From Roseiarcus sp036489975 (GTDB taxonomy: Bacteria; Pseudomonadota; Alphaproteobacteria; Rhizobiales; Beijerinckiaceae), in the NCBI GenBank assembly GCA_036489975.1, contig DASXES010000063.1:1-64000 (forward strand): 64,000 bases of DNA, in the 5' to 3' direction. Shown piece by piece: positions 25,304-34,000 of the stretch. The notes under the pieces were generated by a model. It was given only the letters and a program-made list of their open reading frames with translations, was not told the DNA's origin and searched no databases. Position 1 is the stretch's first letter. Each line of letters starts with the position of its first letter. Both the position numbers and the translations under genes were made by a program.

Positions 25304-26128
25304 TCAAACGAAGGCGATAATTCCTAAGGCTATGGCGCCGGCCGCCCAGCAATAATAGGCGAACGGACTCATCGCCTCGAATTCATGCCTGTTGAAATAG
25401 CGCATGAGCAGCGTCAGGCTCAGATAGGCGAAGATGCCGGCGACAATTCCCGACAGGATCGCCATTCCCCCCAGCGTCGCCCCCTCTTTCATCAGCTTCG
25501 GCGCCTCATAGACATTGGCGGCGAGAATGATCGGCGCGCCCATGAGAAACGAGAAGCGCGCCGCCTCCGCATGCTTGAGCCCCGCCACGACGCCAGCGAC
25601 TATCGTCACGCCCGAGCGCGAGATTCCAGGGATCAAAGCCAGACATTGGGCGAAGCCGACCGCCAGCGCCCCCTTCCAGTTGAGCTGCCCGAGGGCGCCG
25701 ACCGATTCCTCGCCGACCCGGTCGCCGAAATAGAGGATGAAACCATTGACGATCAGGAAGACCGCAGCGATGGCGGGCGCGGCGAACGCGTCGCCCAGAA
25801 GCTTGCGGAACAGGGCGCCGACGATGACCGCCGGGATCGTCGCCAGGACGACGTAGAAGAACGTCCGCCGGTCCGTTTTCGCGCGGGCGTCCGAGGGGCT
25901 GATAATCGCGCGCAGAAAGCTCAGCCAGTCGCGCCAGAAGAAGATGAAGAGGGCGATCGACGTGCCCAGATGCATGACCACCAGATAGGCGAGCCAGTCG
26001 GGGGCCTTGAGGTCGATTCCCCACTTCAGAAGCCGCGGCAGGATGACCGCGTGGCCGAGGCTCGAGACCGGGAAAAGCTCGGTCACGCCCTGCAGCACGG
26101 CCATGATGATTGCTTGCAGTGCGGTCAA
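25304..26128 (-). CDS. uppP: Undecaprenyl-diphosphatase
   Basis: UppP/BacA recycles the lipid carrier for peptidoglycan by hydrolysing undecaprenyl diphosphate. It is an inner-membrane enzyme, and overexpression gives bacitracin resistance. The 274-residue product has QGVTELFPVSSLGH (first BacA box, near 14-27) and PGISRSGVT (second box, near 165), with about eight membrane helices. The start appears to be TTG 26128, preceded by a G-rich stretch; the next ATG would cut into the conserved helix. The segment is encoded leftward. Confidence 0.95.
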   Translation of the reverse strand: MTALQAIIMAVLQGVTELFPVSSLGHAVILPRLLKWGIDLKAPDWLAYLVVMHLGTSIALFIFFWRDWLSFLRAIISPSDARAKTDRRTFFYVVLATIPAVIVGALFRKLLGDAFAAPAIAAVFLIVNGFILYFGDRVGEESVGALGQLNWKGALAVGFAQCLALIPGISRSGVTIVAGVVAGLKHAEAARFSFLMGAPIILAANVYEAPKLMKEGATLGGMAILSGIVAGIFAYLSLTLLMRYFNRHEFEAMSPFAYYCWAAGAIALGIIAFV

Positions 26129-26204
26129 GACGGCCCCCGCCGGTCAGTGAAGGTGACGCCCGGCGGGCGCGTTCATGGATTGGGTCGCAAGGCGCGCCCG
26201 ACCC

Positions 26205-26972
26205 TCAGCAGGTGGCGCGGCCGCACTTGTGCACGGCGTCGACCTTGTCCTTGAGCTGATCGTAGCCGACCGCGCCGACGACGACGTCCTGGCCGACGAC
26301 GAAGGTCGGCGTGCCGTTGATCTGCAGGGCGTCGGCAAGCTGCATGACTTCGCTCAGGCCCGCCTTGGTGTCGGGGCTGTCCATGTCCTTGGCGAGCCTG
26401 TCCATGTCGAGGCCAAGCTCACGGGCGACCGCCAGCGCCTCCGTCTTGCCGACGGGCCCATGGGTTGCAAGCAGCTTGGTGTGGAAAGCCCAGAACTTAT
26501 CGCCCGGCAATTGCTTGCGCGCGGCGAAGGCGACCTTGGCCGCCTCGACCGAGCCTGGCCCCAGGACCGGGTAGTCCTTCAGCACCAGCTTGAGGTTCGG
26601 ATCGTCCTTCAGGAGCTTGGCGACATCCGGCAGCGCGCCCTTGCAGAAGTGGCAATTGTAATCGAAGAATTCGACCAGCGTCGCGGTCCCCTTCGGGTTG
26701 CCGATCGTCGCCTGATATTTGGAGCTGAAGAGAGAGCTCGAGTCGCTGGCGACGACTTTCTGGCGCTCGGCGTCCGCGGCTTCCTTGTCGTGCTTGTCCA
26801 GCGCTTCGATCGCCGAGCGCAGGACGTCCGGGTTGTTGACCAGATAATCCTTGATGAAGGCGCCGAGTTCCTGCTTCTGCGCCGGCGTGAATTCGCCGGC
26901 GCTGGCGGGAGCGGCCATGCAGGCAGCCCCGAAGAAAGCGGCGGCAAGGCCAAAGGCGGTAGCGAGTTTCAT
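26205..26972 (-). CDS. DsbA-family periplasmic thiol oxidoreductase
   Basis: This 255-residue exported protein has a signal peptide (residues 1-25, ending ASA-GE), a short helical Com1-like N-terminal region, and a DsbA/thioredoxin domain with active site CHFC in FFDYNCHFCKGALPD near 103. The cis-Pro is in INGTPTFVVG near 220. A Cys pair occurs at the extreme C-terminus (KCGRATC). It likely oxidises or isomerises disulfides in the periplasm. The Com1/BDBH type is common in Hyphomicrobiales. Confidence 0.93.
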   Translation of the reverse strand: MKLATAFGLAAAFFGAACMAAPASAGEFTPAQKQELGAFIKDYLVNNPDVLRSAIEALDKHDKEAADAERQKVVASDSSSLFSSKYQATIGNPKGTATLVEFFDYNCHFCKGALPDVAKLLKDDPNLKLVLKDYPVLGPGSVEAAKVAFAARKQLPGDKFWAFHTKLLATHGPVGKTEALAVARELGLDMDRLAKDMDSPDTKAGLSEVMQLADALQINGTPTFVVGQDVVVGAVGYDQLKDKVDAVHKCGRATC

Positions 26973-27078
26973 CCAGATTCTCCAGACTGCGGCCGGGCTC
27001 GAGGGTGGCCCCTGAGTTCATCGGCGCGCCCCGTAAGGGCGACAATTGCAACTTTGTTGTGTCCTTGTGAACCCGACC

Positions 27079-28569
27079 CTAGCGGATTTCCGGGATCGTG
27101 TCTTCCCGCGCGATGTTGCCGAACCGGGTCACCTCGGCGTCGAACTGAAGCTCGATCGTGCCGGTCGGCCCGTGCCGCTGCTTGCCGATAATCACCTCCG
27201 CCCGGCCATGCGCGCTCTCCATCTGCGCCATCCAGCCGATATGCTCCTCGGTGCCGGGGCGAGGCTCCTTGTTCTTGAGGTAATATTCCTCGCGATAGAC
27301 GAACATGACCACATCCGCGTCCTGCTCGATCGAGCCGGATTCGCGCAAGTCCGAGAGCTGCGGGCGCTTGTCGTCCCGTTGTTCAACTTGGCGTGAAAGC
27401 TGGGAGCAGGCGAGGATCGGGATGTTCAGCTCCTTGGCCAGCGCCTTGAGGCCGGTTGTGATCTCGGTCAGTTCCTGCACCCGGTTGTCGGAGCGCGACT
27501 TCGAGCCGGCGAGAAGCTGGAGATAGTCGACGACCAGGAGGTCAAGGCCTCGCTGGCGCTTGAGCCGTCTGGCGCGGGCCGTGAGCTGCGCGATGGAGAC
27601 GCCGCCGGTCTGGTCGATGTAGAACGGAATCTGCTGCATGTCGCGCACCGCGTCGGCTACGCGGTGAAAATCGCCTTCCGTGATGTCGCCGCGGCGGATC
27701 TTGTAGGAGGGGACGCCGGATTGCTCGGCAATGATGCGGGTCGCCAGCTGTTCGGACGACATTTCGAGGGAAAAGAAGCCGACGATGCCGCCATTGGCGG
27801 TCTCGATTGCGCCGTCAGCGCGGGCTCGCCCTTCGTAGGCCTTGGCGATGTTGAAGGCGATATTGGTGGCGAGCGCGGTTTTGCCCATGCCCGGCCGGCC
27901 GGCGAGGATGACCAGATCGGAGGCCTGGAGCCCGCCCATATAGCGGTCGAGATCGGTTAAGCCCGTCGCGACGCCGCTAAGCGAGCCGTCGCGTTCATAA
28001 GCCTTGGCGGCCATGTCCACGGCGATCTTCAAGGCTTCGGAGAAGCGCTGGAAGCCGCCGTCGTACCGCCCGGCCTCGGCGATCTGATAGAGGCGCCGCT
28101 CGGCCTCCTCGATCTGCTCGCGCGGAGTCGAATCGACCGGCGCGTCATAGGCGACGTTGACGACATCCTGGCCGATCGAAATGAGCTCGCGCCTCAGCGC
28201 AAGGTCATAGACGCCGCGGCCGTAATCGTAAGCGTTGATGATGGTCGTCGCTTCGCTGGCGAGGCGGGCGAGATATTGCGGCACGGTCACGCCGCCAAGA
28301 TCGTGGTCGCCGAGGAACGTCTTGAGGGTAACGGGCGTCGCCAGCTTGCCGGCGCGGATCAACGATCCGGCGATCTCGAAGATGCGGCGATGGATCTCCT
28401 CGACGAAATGCTCGCTCCTCAGGAAGTCGGAGATGCGGTCGAACGCATCATTGTTGATGAGGATCGCGCCGAGCAGCGCCTGCTCGGCCTCGAGGTTGTG
28501 CGGCGGCGTGCGATAGGCGCGCTCTTGAGGTTGAGCTTGACGTTGGGCAAATTGTTCGATGGTCGCCAT
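27079..28569 (-). CDS. dnaB: Replicative DNA helicase DnaB
   Basis: DnaB is the hexameric 5'-3' helicase at the replication fork. The 496-residue product has the N-terminal DnaB domain (PHNLEAEQALLGAILI near 22) and the RecA-like C-terminal domain. That domain has Walker A AGRPGMGKTA near 220, the DLLVVDYLQLL Walker B near 325, and SDLRESGSIEQDAD near 385. ATG 28569 was chosen because it gives the family N-terminus; the 20 extra codons upstream are unsupported. The usual upstream neighbours rpsR-rplI are not present. Confidence 0.97.
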   Translation of the reverse strand: MATIEQFAQRQAQPQERAYRTPPHNLEAEQALLGAILINNDAFDRISDFLRSEHFVEEIHRRIFEIAGSLIRAGKLATPVTLKTFLGDHDLGGVTVPQYLARLASEATTIINAYDYGRGVYDLALRRELISIGQDVVNVAYDAPVDSTPREQIEEAERRLYQIAEAGRYDGGFQRFSEALKIAVDMAAKAYERDGSLSGVATGLTDLDRYMGGLQASDLVILAGRPGMGKTALATNIAFNIAKAYEGRARADGAIETANGGIVGFFSLEMSSEQLATRIIAEQSGVPSYKIRRGDITEGDFHRVADAVRDMQQIPFYIDQTGGVSIAQLTARARRLKRQRGLDLLVVDYLQLLAGSKSRSDNRVQELTEITTGLKALAKELNIPILACSQLSRQVEQRDDKRPQLSDLRESGSIEQDADVVMFVYREEYYLKNKEPRPGTEEHIGWMAQMESAHGRAEVIIGKQRHGPTGTIELQFDAEVTRFGNIAREDTIPEIR

Positions 28570-28828
28570 GGATTCGGCGCGTCTCCGGACGGATTGAAGA
28601 GAAGAGGGAACGCGTACAACGCGAATCACCTGCGATCATGCGGCGAAGGCGACAGGTCCGGCAAGCCGGCGCCGTCCTGCTCGTTCGCTTGAGCGCTTCG
28701 ATCCCGGCTGTCTTAGCGCGGCCGAAGCGCGGCCGCGAATCGTTCTTGCGCTTGTCCCCGCTATTCAAGGGCGAGAGAAGACAAGCGCGTTCGCGCTTGA
28801 CTGTGACATATCTGCGAGATGGCGCGAC

Positions 28829-29797
28829 TCAGCCGCAGACCTTCGCCTTCGCCGCCGCATATTCGCGTTCGAGGCGGGCGACGACCTCGGCGACCGGCTG
28901 AACTGATTTGACCGCGCCGATGCCCTGGCCGCTGCCCCAGATGTCGCGCCAGGCCTTCGGCTTCGAGCCGCCGCCCTCGCCCGCGCCGAAATTCATGGTC
29001 GTGACTTCGCCCGCCGGAAGTTCGTCCGGGTCGAGCCCCGAGGCGACGATCGAGGGGCGAAGATAATTGCCGAACACGCCGGTGAAGAGGCTGGACCCGA
29101 CGATATGCGAGGCGTCGCCGGCGACGATCGCCTGCTTGTAGGCGACCGCCGCGCGCGCCTCCTCGGTCGCGATGAAGGTCGAGCCGATATAGGCGAGGTC
29201 CGCGCCCATCGCTCGCGCCGCGAGAATCGCCCCGCCCGTCGCGATCGCGCCCGACAGCAGGAGGGGCCCCTCGAACCATGCGCGGATGTCCTGGATCAGC
29301 GCGAAGGGCGAGGTCGACCCCGCATGGCCGCCGGCGCCGGCCGCGACTGCGATCAGACCGTCTGCACCCTTCTCGACCGCCTTGTGGGCGAAGCGGTCGT
29401 TGATGATGTCGTGCAGCGTCAGGCCGCCGTAGCCGTGCACGGCCTGGTTGACGTCCTCGCGCGCGCCGAGCGAAGTGATGACGATCGGCGCCTTCCACTT
29501 GACTGTGAGCCCCATGTCTTCCTCGAGCCGGGCGTTCGACTTGTGCACGATCTGGTTGACCGCGAACGGCGCGGCGGGGCGCTCGGGATGCGCGCGGTCA
29601 TGGGCGGCGAGCGCCTCGGTGATTTCGTGCAGCCATTCGTCGAGCTGCGAGATCGGCCGGGCGTTGAGCGCCGGAAAGGCGCCGACGATTCCGGCCTTGC
29701 ACTGGGCGATCACCAGCGCGGGGTGCGAGATGATGAACAAAGGCGCGCCGACGACGGGCAGGCTGAGCTTGTCTTTGAGAATGTTAGGCAGCGCCAT
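28829..29797 (-). CDS. Nitronate monooxygenase (2-nitropropane dioxygenase family)
   Basis: This FMN-dependent TIM-barrel flavoenzyme (322 residues) oxidises alkyl nitronates in characterised members. Its physiological substrate here is unknown. It has LPVVGAPLFIISHP at the N-terminus and the FMN-binding AAGAGGHAG near 170, followed by LSGAIATGGAILAARAMGADLAYIGSTFIAT near 200-230. ATG 29797 follows a G-rich ribosome-binding site and matches family starts. Confidence 0.94.
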   Translation of the reverse strand: MALPNILKDKLSLPVVGAPLFIISHPALVIAQCKAGIVGAFPALNARPISQLDEWLHEITEALAAHDRAHPERPAAPFAVNQIVHKSNARLEEDMGLTVKWKAPIVITSLGAREDVNQAVHGYGGLTLHDIINDRFAHKAVEKGADGLIAVAAGAGGHAGSTSPFALIQDIRAWFEGPLLLSGAIATGGAILAARAMGADLAYIGSTFIATEEARAAVAYKQAIVAGDASHIVGSSLFTGVFGNYLRPSIVASGLDPDELPAGEVTTMNFGAGEGGGSKPKAWRDIWGSGQGIGAVKSVQPVAEVVARLEREYAAAKAKVCG

Positions 29798-29888
29798 ACA
29801 ATTCCCCCCCGGCGGCTTCGTGCAACCGCCCCTATCGTTCACACATAAACCGATGGCGACGACGCGAGCAAGCGGGCGCGCAGCCCGC

Positions 29889-30752
29889 TTATTTCGGCTC
29901 GGTCAACCAGGTGCAAAGTTGCTGTCCGACGCCGCCACGAGCCACGGTTTGGGCAAGCCACGGCATGAGCGTCCGCGCTTCATCGATGAGCGTGTGCGGC
30001 GGATTGACCACGAGAAGCCCGGCGCGCGCCAGCGGCTCCTGGCCATGTGCGCCCGCTGGCGCGTAGCCGACGTCGAGTTCGAGCCGCAGAATGTTCGGCT
30101 TGGCCAGGGCGGCGATCGAGTTGAGGAAACGAGCGTCGGCTCGAGCTTCGCGAATCGGGCGCCACGCGATGAAGGTCCCGTTCGGCCACTTGCTTAAGCC
30201 GCGTTCGAGCGCCCGCACGACCGCGCCGGCTTCGTCGGGCGCCTCGAACGGCGGGTCGATCAGGACGGCGCCGCGCCGCTCCTTCGGCGGCAGATAGGCG
30301 TTGAGTGCGACATAGCCGTCCGTGCCGGCGATGCTGAGCCGGCGATCGCGCCCGAGCGCGGCGATCAGCGCCTGGCGCTCGTCCGGGTTCGCTTCTGAGA
30401 GCGCGATGCGGTCCTGCGGGCGCATAAGGCGCTGCGCGAGCGCCGGCGACCCGGGATAGGAAAGCGGCCGGCCCTCCGCGTCACAAGGCCCGACGGCTTG
30501 CAGATAGGGGCGGAGCAACTCGGCGACCGGCGCGGGCGGGCGCGCGGTCAGAACCCGCGCGATCCCGTCGCGCCATTCGGGCGAGCGTTTCGCCTCCGCA
30601 CTCTTGAGATCGTATCGGCCGGCCCCGGCATGGGTGTCGATGAAGCGGAACGGGCCTTCCTTGCGAGAGAGATAGACGAAGACGCGCGAAAGGACCGCGT
30701 GCTTGAGCACGTCGGCGAAATTGCCCGCATGGAAGGCGTGGCGATAGTTGAT
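29889..30752 (-). CDS. rlmJ: 23S rRNA (adenine-2030-N6)-methyltransferase RlmJ, apparent ATC start
   Basis: RlmJ methylates N6 of A2030 in 23S rRNA using SAM. Extending upstream of the first conventional codon (GTG 30710) gives NYRHAFHAGNFADVLKHA, the invariant RlmJ N-terminus. Its initiator position is an ATC at 30752-30750, with AAGGGA 6 bases upstream. The in-frame stop lies 15 bases before this ATC, and no ATG, GTG or TTG occurs in between. IDPPF (the catalytic NPPY/DPPY-type motif) and DTHAGAGRYDL (SAM site) are intact. From ATC the product is 287 residues, close to the 280 of the E. coli enzyme. A rare ATC start, or a sequencing error for ATG, explains this best. Confidence 0.88.
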   Translation of the reverse strand: MNYRHAFHAGNFADVLKHAVLSRVFVYLSRKEGPFRFIDTHAGAGRYDLKSAEAKRSPEWRDGIARVLTARPPAPVAELLRPYLQAVGPCDAEGRPLSYPGSPALAQRLMRPQDRIALSEANPDERQALIAALGRDRRLSIAGTDGYVALNAYLPPKERRGAVLIDPPFEAPDEAGAVVRALERGLSKWPNGTFIAWRPIREARADARFLNSIAALAKPNILRLELDVGYAPAGAHGQEPLARAGLLVVNPPHTLIDEARTLMPWLAQTVARGGVGQQLCTWLTEPK

Positions 30753-31237
30753 GGCGATTCCCTTTCATCGCGTTGCATAGGCCGCCGGCGGAAAAGCCAT
30801 GGTCTCATATTCGCCGCCGCGATCGCGCGAGGCCGGGGCCGCCTCCGGGTCGCGGGAGACCGGCCAAGCTGTCTCGGTCCGATCTCCCTGTCGATAGCGA
30901 CTTGCCTGTCGATAGCGAATTGGCTTTACAAAATCAGAAAATAGCGCTATCATTTCTTGCTGGCAGAATTTGTCTGCGCTTGCCCGATCGCCAGCCACGG
31001 AAGAGGAGAAGTGTCACGTTAAAACTCGCCCCAACCGCAACCCGGCGCGCGAGTTGGAGGCTGGGAAATTTTTTTGTTTTTTTCGCGTGTAACCCTTTGA
31101 AAAGTCCCGATTCCACCAAACAAATCCAAGCAAAAACAAGCAAATTTGTTTGGTTTTGTTTGGATTTGCCTGGATTTGTTTGGAGCGGACTCGCGCGCGG
31201 GTTGTAAAATCCCAGGATCAGGCTCACGCGGGCCCCG
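30753..31237. other. 485-bp intergenic region with tandem and dispersed repeats
   Basis: No gene is recognised between rlmJ and RNase T2. A short tandem duplication of cctgtcgatagcga occurs around 30888-30918. From about 30918 the sequence turns AT-rich and matches 60511-60785 (see repeat entry). The AT content contrasts sharply with the surrounding high-GC genes. Confidence 0.6.
30918..31205. repeat. AT-rich dispersed hairpin repeat, family 1, copy A
   Basis: This element contains aattggctttacaaaat and tagcgctat at the left, a T-rich run (31063-31083), and aaccctttgaaaagtcc. It then has a long imperfect hairpin at 31116-31183 built from CCAAACAAATCC and GGATTTGTTTGG arms, with about 25 of 29 pairs matching. 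Copy B is at 60511-60785. It lies about 55 bases past the stop of the leftward RNase T2 gene. Confidence 0.85.
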
Positions 31238-31897
31238 TCAACGCACCGGTGCGACCACGATCGACGTCCGCTGGCAGGTGTGGCGCGCCACCTTGCGGCA
31301 AACGACGTAGGAGGAGAGGTCCTTGGCGACGCAGAAGCGCACATCCATGAGTTCGCCGTTGCTGCAGCTGACCGCCATGTTGTCGGGGCGCAGATTGGCG
31401 TTCGCCGCCATGAATGCCTTTTCGACTTCCTCGGGCGCCATGTGCAATGGCTGCTCAGGCGCCTTGAACATGGCCGGGATGTTGAGCCGCGTCCGAACTT
31501 CCCGGACGGTCGCGAAGTAATCATGGGCGCTTAGGCCCGTGCAGGTTCCATGCTTGCGGTATTCGTAGGCCGCGAGCCGATCGTTGGGATAGATTCCGTG
31601 CTCGTCGGCGAGATCGGCGGGCGCGGCCTCGTGGCCCAGGCACGACTCGGGGTTCGGGCGATATTCGTTATCCGGCCACAGGCCGTGAACGACGAAGCCG
31701 TCGCCCGAGCCAGCGGCGCACTCCGGCGACGAGGTTTCCTGACCGCCGAGGTCGCAGAAGCCGGGCGCCCACGACAGCGTCATCACGTAATAGTCGAACT
31801 GTTCGGTCGCGACGGGCGGCGCAGCCTCAGCCACAGCCGGCGCGCCGGCCGCAACGAGCGCGAAAATCAAGGCGAAGCTCAGCGCGAAACGTGGCAT
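31238..31897 (-). CDS. Secreted ribonuclease T2-family enzyme
   Basis: This 219-residue exported RNase makes 2',3'-cyclic ends from RNA, acting in the periplasm or outside the cell. The signal peptide covers residues 1-25. Both active-site boxes are intact: CAS I VHGLWPD near 70 and CAS II EYRKHGTCTG near 112, each with the catalytic His. Several Cys could form disulfides. Neighbours are another small secreted protein upstream and an AT-rich repeat downstream. The physiological role could be nutrient scavenging or a stress response. Confidence 0.95.
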   Translation of the reverse strand: MPRFALSFALIFALVAAGAPAVAEAAPPVATEQFDYYVMTLSWAPGFCDLGGQETSSPECAAGSGDGFVVHGLWPDNEYRPNPESCLGHEAAPADLADEHGIYPNDRLAAYEYRKHGTCTGLSAHDYFATVREVRTRLNIPAMFKAPEQPLHMAPEEVEKAFMAANANLRPDNMAVSCSNGELMDVRFCVAKDLSSYVVCRKVARHTCQRTSIVVAPVR

Positions 31898-31924
31898 CCT
31901 GACATTCCCGACCTCGGCGTGCGC

Positions 31925-32446
31925 TCAATTTCCAGATCTGAGGCCGTATTCAGCGAGCCATTTCGCCTTGCCGATTTCCCGCTCGAGGATGGGCCGGATG
32001 ACCTCGCAATCGGGCGCGTAGGCGAGGTTGGGATCGACGCCGACGACGCACCACTGGACGCCCCAGGTGTTGCCGATGATGCCAGTTTGCGTCGCCACGG
32101 CGTAGGCGACGGTTCGATACCGCTGATCGGTCATCGCGGCGCGGGCGATGCAATAGCGGCGGGGAATGTAGGACAGACCGTTGGAGCGGAAGCCGATCTC
32201 GCGCACCCGGTCGAAGCCCTGGATCGCCAGATTCGAGTTCCAGAACTCACGCTGCGTTCCGGCGAACCTCCCGCTGATCGTCGACAGCACGCCGGAGTCG
32301 TCGCAGGCCGGCATGTCAGCGAAGAATGGCGCCCAGCGCGCTTCCGCCGGCGTGTCGTAGAGGTTGAGCTCAGCCGGACCACCGCCGGCGCGCGCGAGCG
32401 AAGCGAGGAGAAAAAAGGCCATGAGGCCGAGGATTGCTCTCTTCAA
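31925..32446 (-). CDS. Small secreted protein of unknown function
   Basis: The 173-residue product has a signal peptide (KRAILGLMAFFLLASLARA) and a mature domain with four Cys (ACDDSG, YCIARA, WCVVG, PDCEVI) likely paired as disulfides. I do not recognise a named domain; similar proteins are annotated as hypothetical in Hyphomicrobiales. The start is TTG 32446 with GAGAGGAG 8 bases upstream; a longer frame to 32542 adds an implausible N-terminus. It precedes RNase T2 by 27 bases on the same strand, so both may be co-exported. Confidence 0.75.
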   Translation of the reverse strand: MKRAILGLMAFFLLASLARAGGGPAELNLYDTPAEARWAPFFADMPACDDSGVLSTISGRFAGTQREFWNSNLAIQGFDRVREIGFRSNGLSYIPRRYCIARAAMTDQRYRTVAYAVATQTGIIGNTWGVQWCVVGVDPNLAYAPDCEVIRPILEREIGKAKWLAEYGLRSGN

Positions 32447-32573
32447 CGCCGTTGCTCCTCTCTGGCGAACCAAAGCCCCGCGAGCGCAAGGCTCGGCTCT
32501 GGCACCATGAGGCGCGGCGCTCGGCAAATCAAGCCGAGGCAATCCGCTTTCGGGCCGCCGATGCGCCCTTGCC

Positions 32574-33065
32574 TCAAGACGAAAGGCGGCCTCTGATTTG
32601 CCCGATCTCGCGGCTCACCAGATCCGCGCCGGCGGACCCCTTCATCTGGTCGGAGAGCACAACTTCCGCTGCCCTGGCCGCGTGCTCGGCGGCGGCCGCG
32701 CGGACCTCGGCCGCGGCCTGAGCTTCGGCGAGCGCGATCTTCGCCTCGGCCTGCCTGGTGCGCCGGGCGATGAATTCCTTCAGCCGCTCGGCGGCCTCGA
32801 CGCCCAATTGCTCGGCTTGGGCTCGCGCCTCAGCCACGATGGCGGCGGCGTTCGCCTCCGCTTCGGCGCTCTTCTTTTCGAAGCTCGCCAGCAGCGCCGT
32901 CGCCTCCTCGCGGAGCTTGGCGGCCTGAGCGAGCTCGGCCGCGATGGCTTCGCCGCGCGCGTCGAGCGCCTTGAGCACGACCCGATGAGCGCCGACATAA
33001 ATGAGGACGCCGATGAAGACCAGGAAGCCGAGAAGGACGAAAAACTCCGGGTCGATCTCCATCAT
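32574..33065 (-). CDS. atpF: ATP synthase F0 subunit B
   Basis: This is a peripheral-stalk subunit linking F0 to F1. The 163-residue product has one N-terminal membrane helix (FFVLLGFLVFIGVLIYVGA) and a long Ala/Glu-rich coiled coil. It overlaps the B' gene by four bases (ATGA). Last gene of the leftward atpI-B-E-B'-B operon. The F1 genes are elsewhere, as usual in alphaproteobacteria. Confidence 0.95.
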   Translation of the reverse strand: MMEIDPEFFVLLGFLVFIGVLIYVGAHRVVLKALDARGEAIAAELAQAAKLREEATALLASFEKKSAEAEANAAAIVAEARAQAEQLGVEAAERLKEFIARRTRQAEAKIALAEAQAAAEVRAAAAEHAARAAEVVLSDQMKGSAGADLVSREIGQIRGRLSS

Positions 33066-33637
33066 GCGGCTCCGCTCTGCTGCTCGACCGAACGGACCGC
33101 CGCGGCGACCGCCGCCGGATCGGCCACCCGTCCTCCGAGACGCTCCACGATCGCTCCGGCGGTGTCACGCGCGACTTCGGCGACATTGGCCATCGCCTGA
33201 GCGCGGGTCGAGCCGATCTCGCGCTCGGCGGCGGCGAGCTTGGCGGCGAGATCATCCTCGAGCGCCTGTCGCTTCACCTGCGCGTCCGCCGCCGCGGCGT
33301 CGCGCGCGGCTTGAGCGAGGGCCTGGGCTTTGGCGCGCGCTTCGGCCAGCGTCTTTTCATGCGCCGCCGCGGCCGCGTCGGCCTTCTGCTGCATCGCCGT
33401 CGCCTCGTCGAGGTCGCGCGCGATGAGCGCTTTGCGGCCGTCGATCACGGCGCCTAGCTGGGGCAGGCCGCGCTTGGACATGTACCAGTAGAGGAACCCG
33501 AAGGCGATCGCGAGCCAGACCAGCTGGGAGGGAAACGTGCCCGGGTCGAACGGAGGAAAGTTCGAATGCGCGCCGCCGTCCTGGCCGACCTCCGTCTGCG
33601 TCGTCCCGAAGGGCGTTGATTGCGCCGGCTGTGCCAT
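33062..33637 (-). CDS. atpG: ATP synthase F0 subunit B'
   Basis: This is the second stalk subunit, specific to photosynthetic and alphaproteobacterial F0 complexes. The 191-residue product has a polar N-terminus, one helix (FPSQLVWLAIAFGFLYWYMS near 37-56), then LPQLGAVIDGRKALIARDLDEA and a coiled coil. Adjacent GTG (33640) and ATG (33637) codons are both possible; ATG is chosen. A hairpin lies in the gap to atpE. Confidence 0.95.
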   Translation of the reverse strand: MAQPAQSTPFGTTQTEVGQDGGAHSNFPPFDPGTFPSQLVWLAIAFGFLYWYMSKRGLPQLGAVIDGRKALIARDLDEATAMQQKADAAAAAHEKTLAEARAKAQALAQAARDAAAADAQVKRQALEDDLAAKLAAAEREIGSTRAQAMANVAEVARDTAGAIVERLGGRVADPAAVAAAVRSVEQQSGAA

Positions 33638-33664
33638 CACGGACCCTTGGAGAACATAACGAGC

Positions 33665-33690
33665 GGGGAAGGCGCTTCAGCGCCTCCCCC
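33665..33690 (-). promoter_or_regulatory. Intercistronic hairpin after atpE
   Basis: Sequence ggggaaggcgc-ttca-gcgcctccccc forms an 11-base stem with a tetraloop just past the atpE stop and before B'. A stable structure here could protect the upstream c-subunit message or attenuate transcription, consistent with the higher need for subunit c. No T tract follows on the coding strand. Confidence 0.6.
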
Positions 33691-33713
33691 ATAACAGCAG
33701 GAAGCCTGAAACG

Positions 33714-33953
33714 TCAGACCGCGAACAGCAACAGGAAAGAAATCAGGAGCGCGAAAATGCCGAGCGCCTCGGTCACCGCGAAACCGAAGATCAGACGGCC
33801 GAACTGGCCTTCGACCGCCGAGGGGTTGCGCAAAGCGCCATTCAGGAACTGGCCGAACAGCGTGCCGACGCCGATGCCGGCGGCCCCCGTTCCGATGGCG
33901 GCGAGGCCTGCGCCAATGTATTTGGCGGCGAGGGCGAGTTCATGCGGTTCCAT
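33714..33953 (-). CDS. atpE: ATP synthase F0 subunit C
   Basis: This is the proteolipid that forms the rotor ring. The 79-residue product has two membrane helices joined by the polar loop ALRNPSAVEGQFGR. The proton-carrying carboxylate is Glu in GFAVTEALGIF of helix 2. The Gly-rich helix 1 (GAGLAAIGTGAAGIGVG) is typical. ATG 33953 has AAGGAG upstream; the longer frame to 34043 is not used. Confidence 0.97.
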   Translation of the reverse strand: MEPHELALAAKYIGAGLAAIGTGAAGIGVGTLFGQFLNGALRNPSAVEGQFGRLIFGFAVTEALGIFALLISFLLLFAV

Positions 33954-34000
33954 TGGTGACTCCTTTGGCGTTTCTTGAAAGCTTGGGTTGATCGCTAGGA

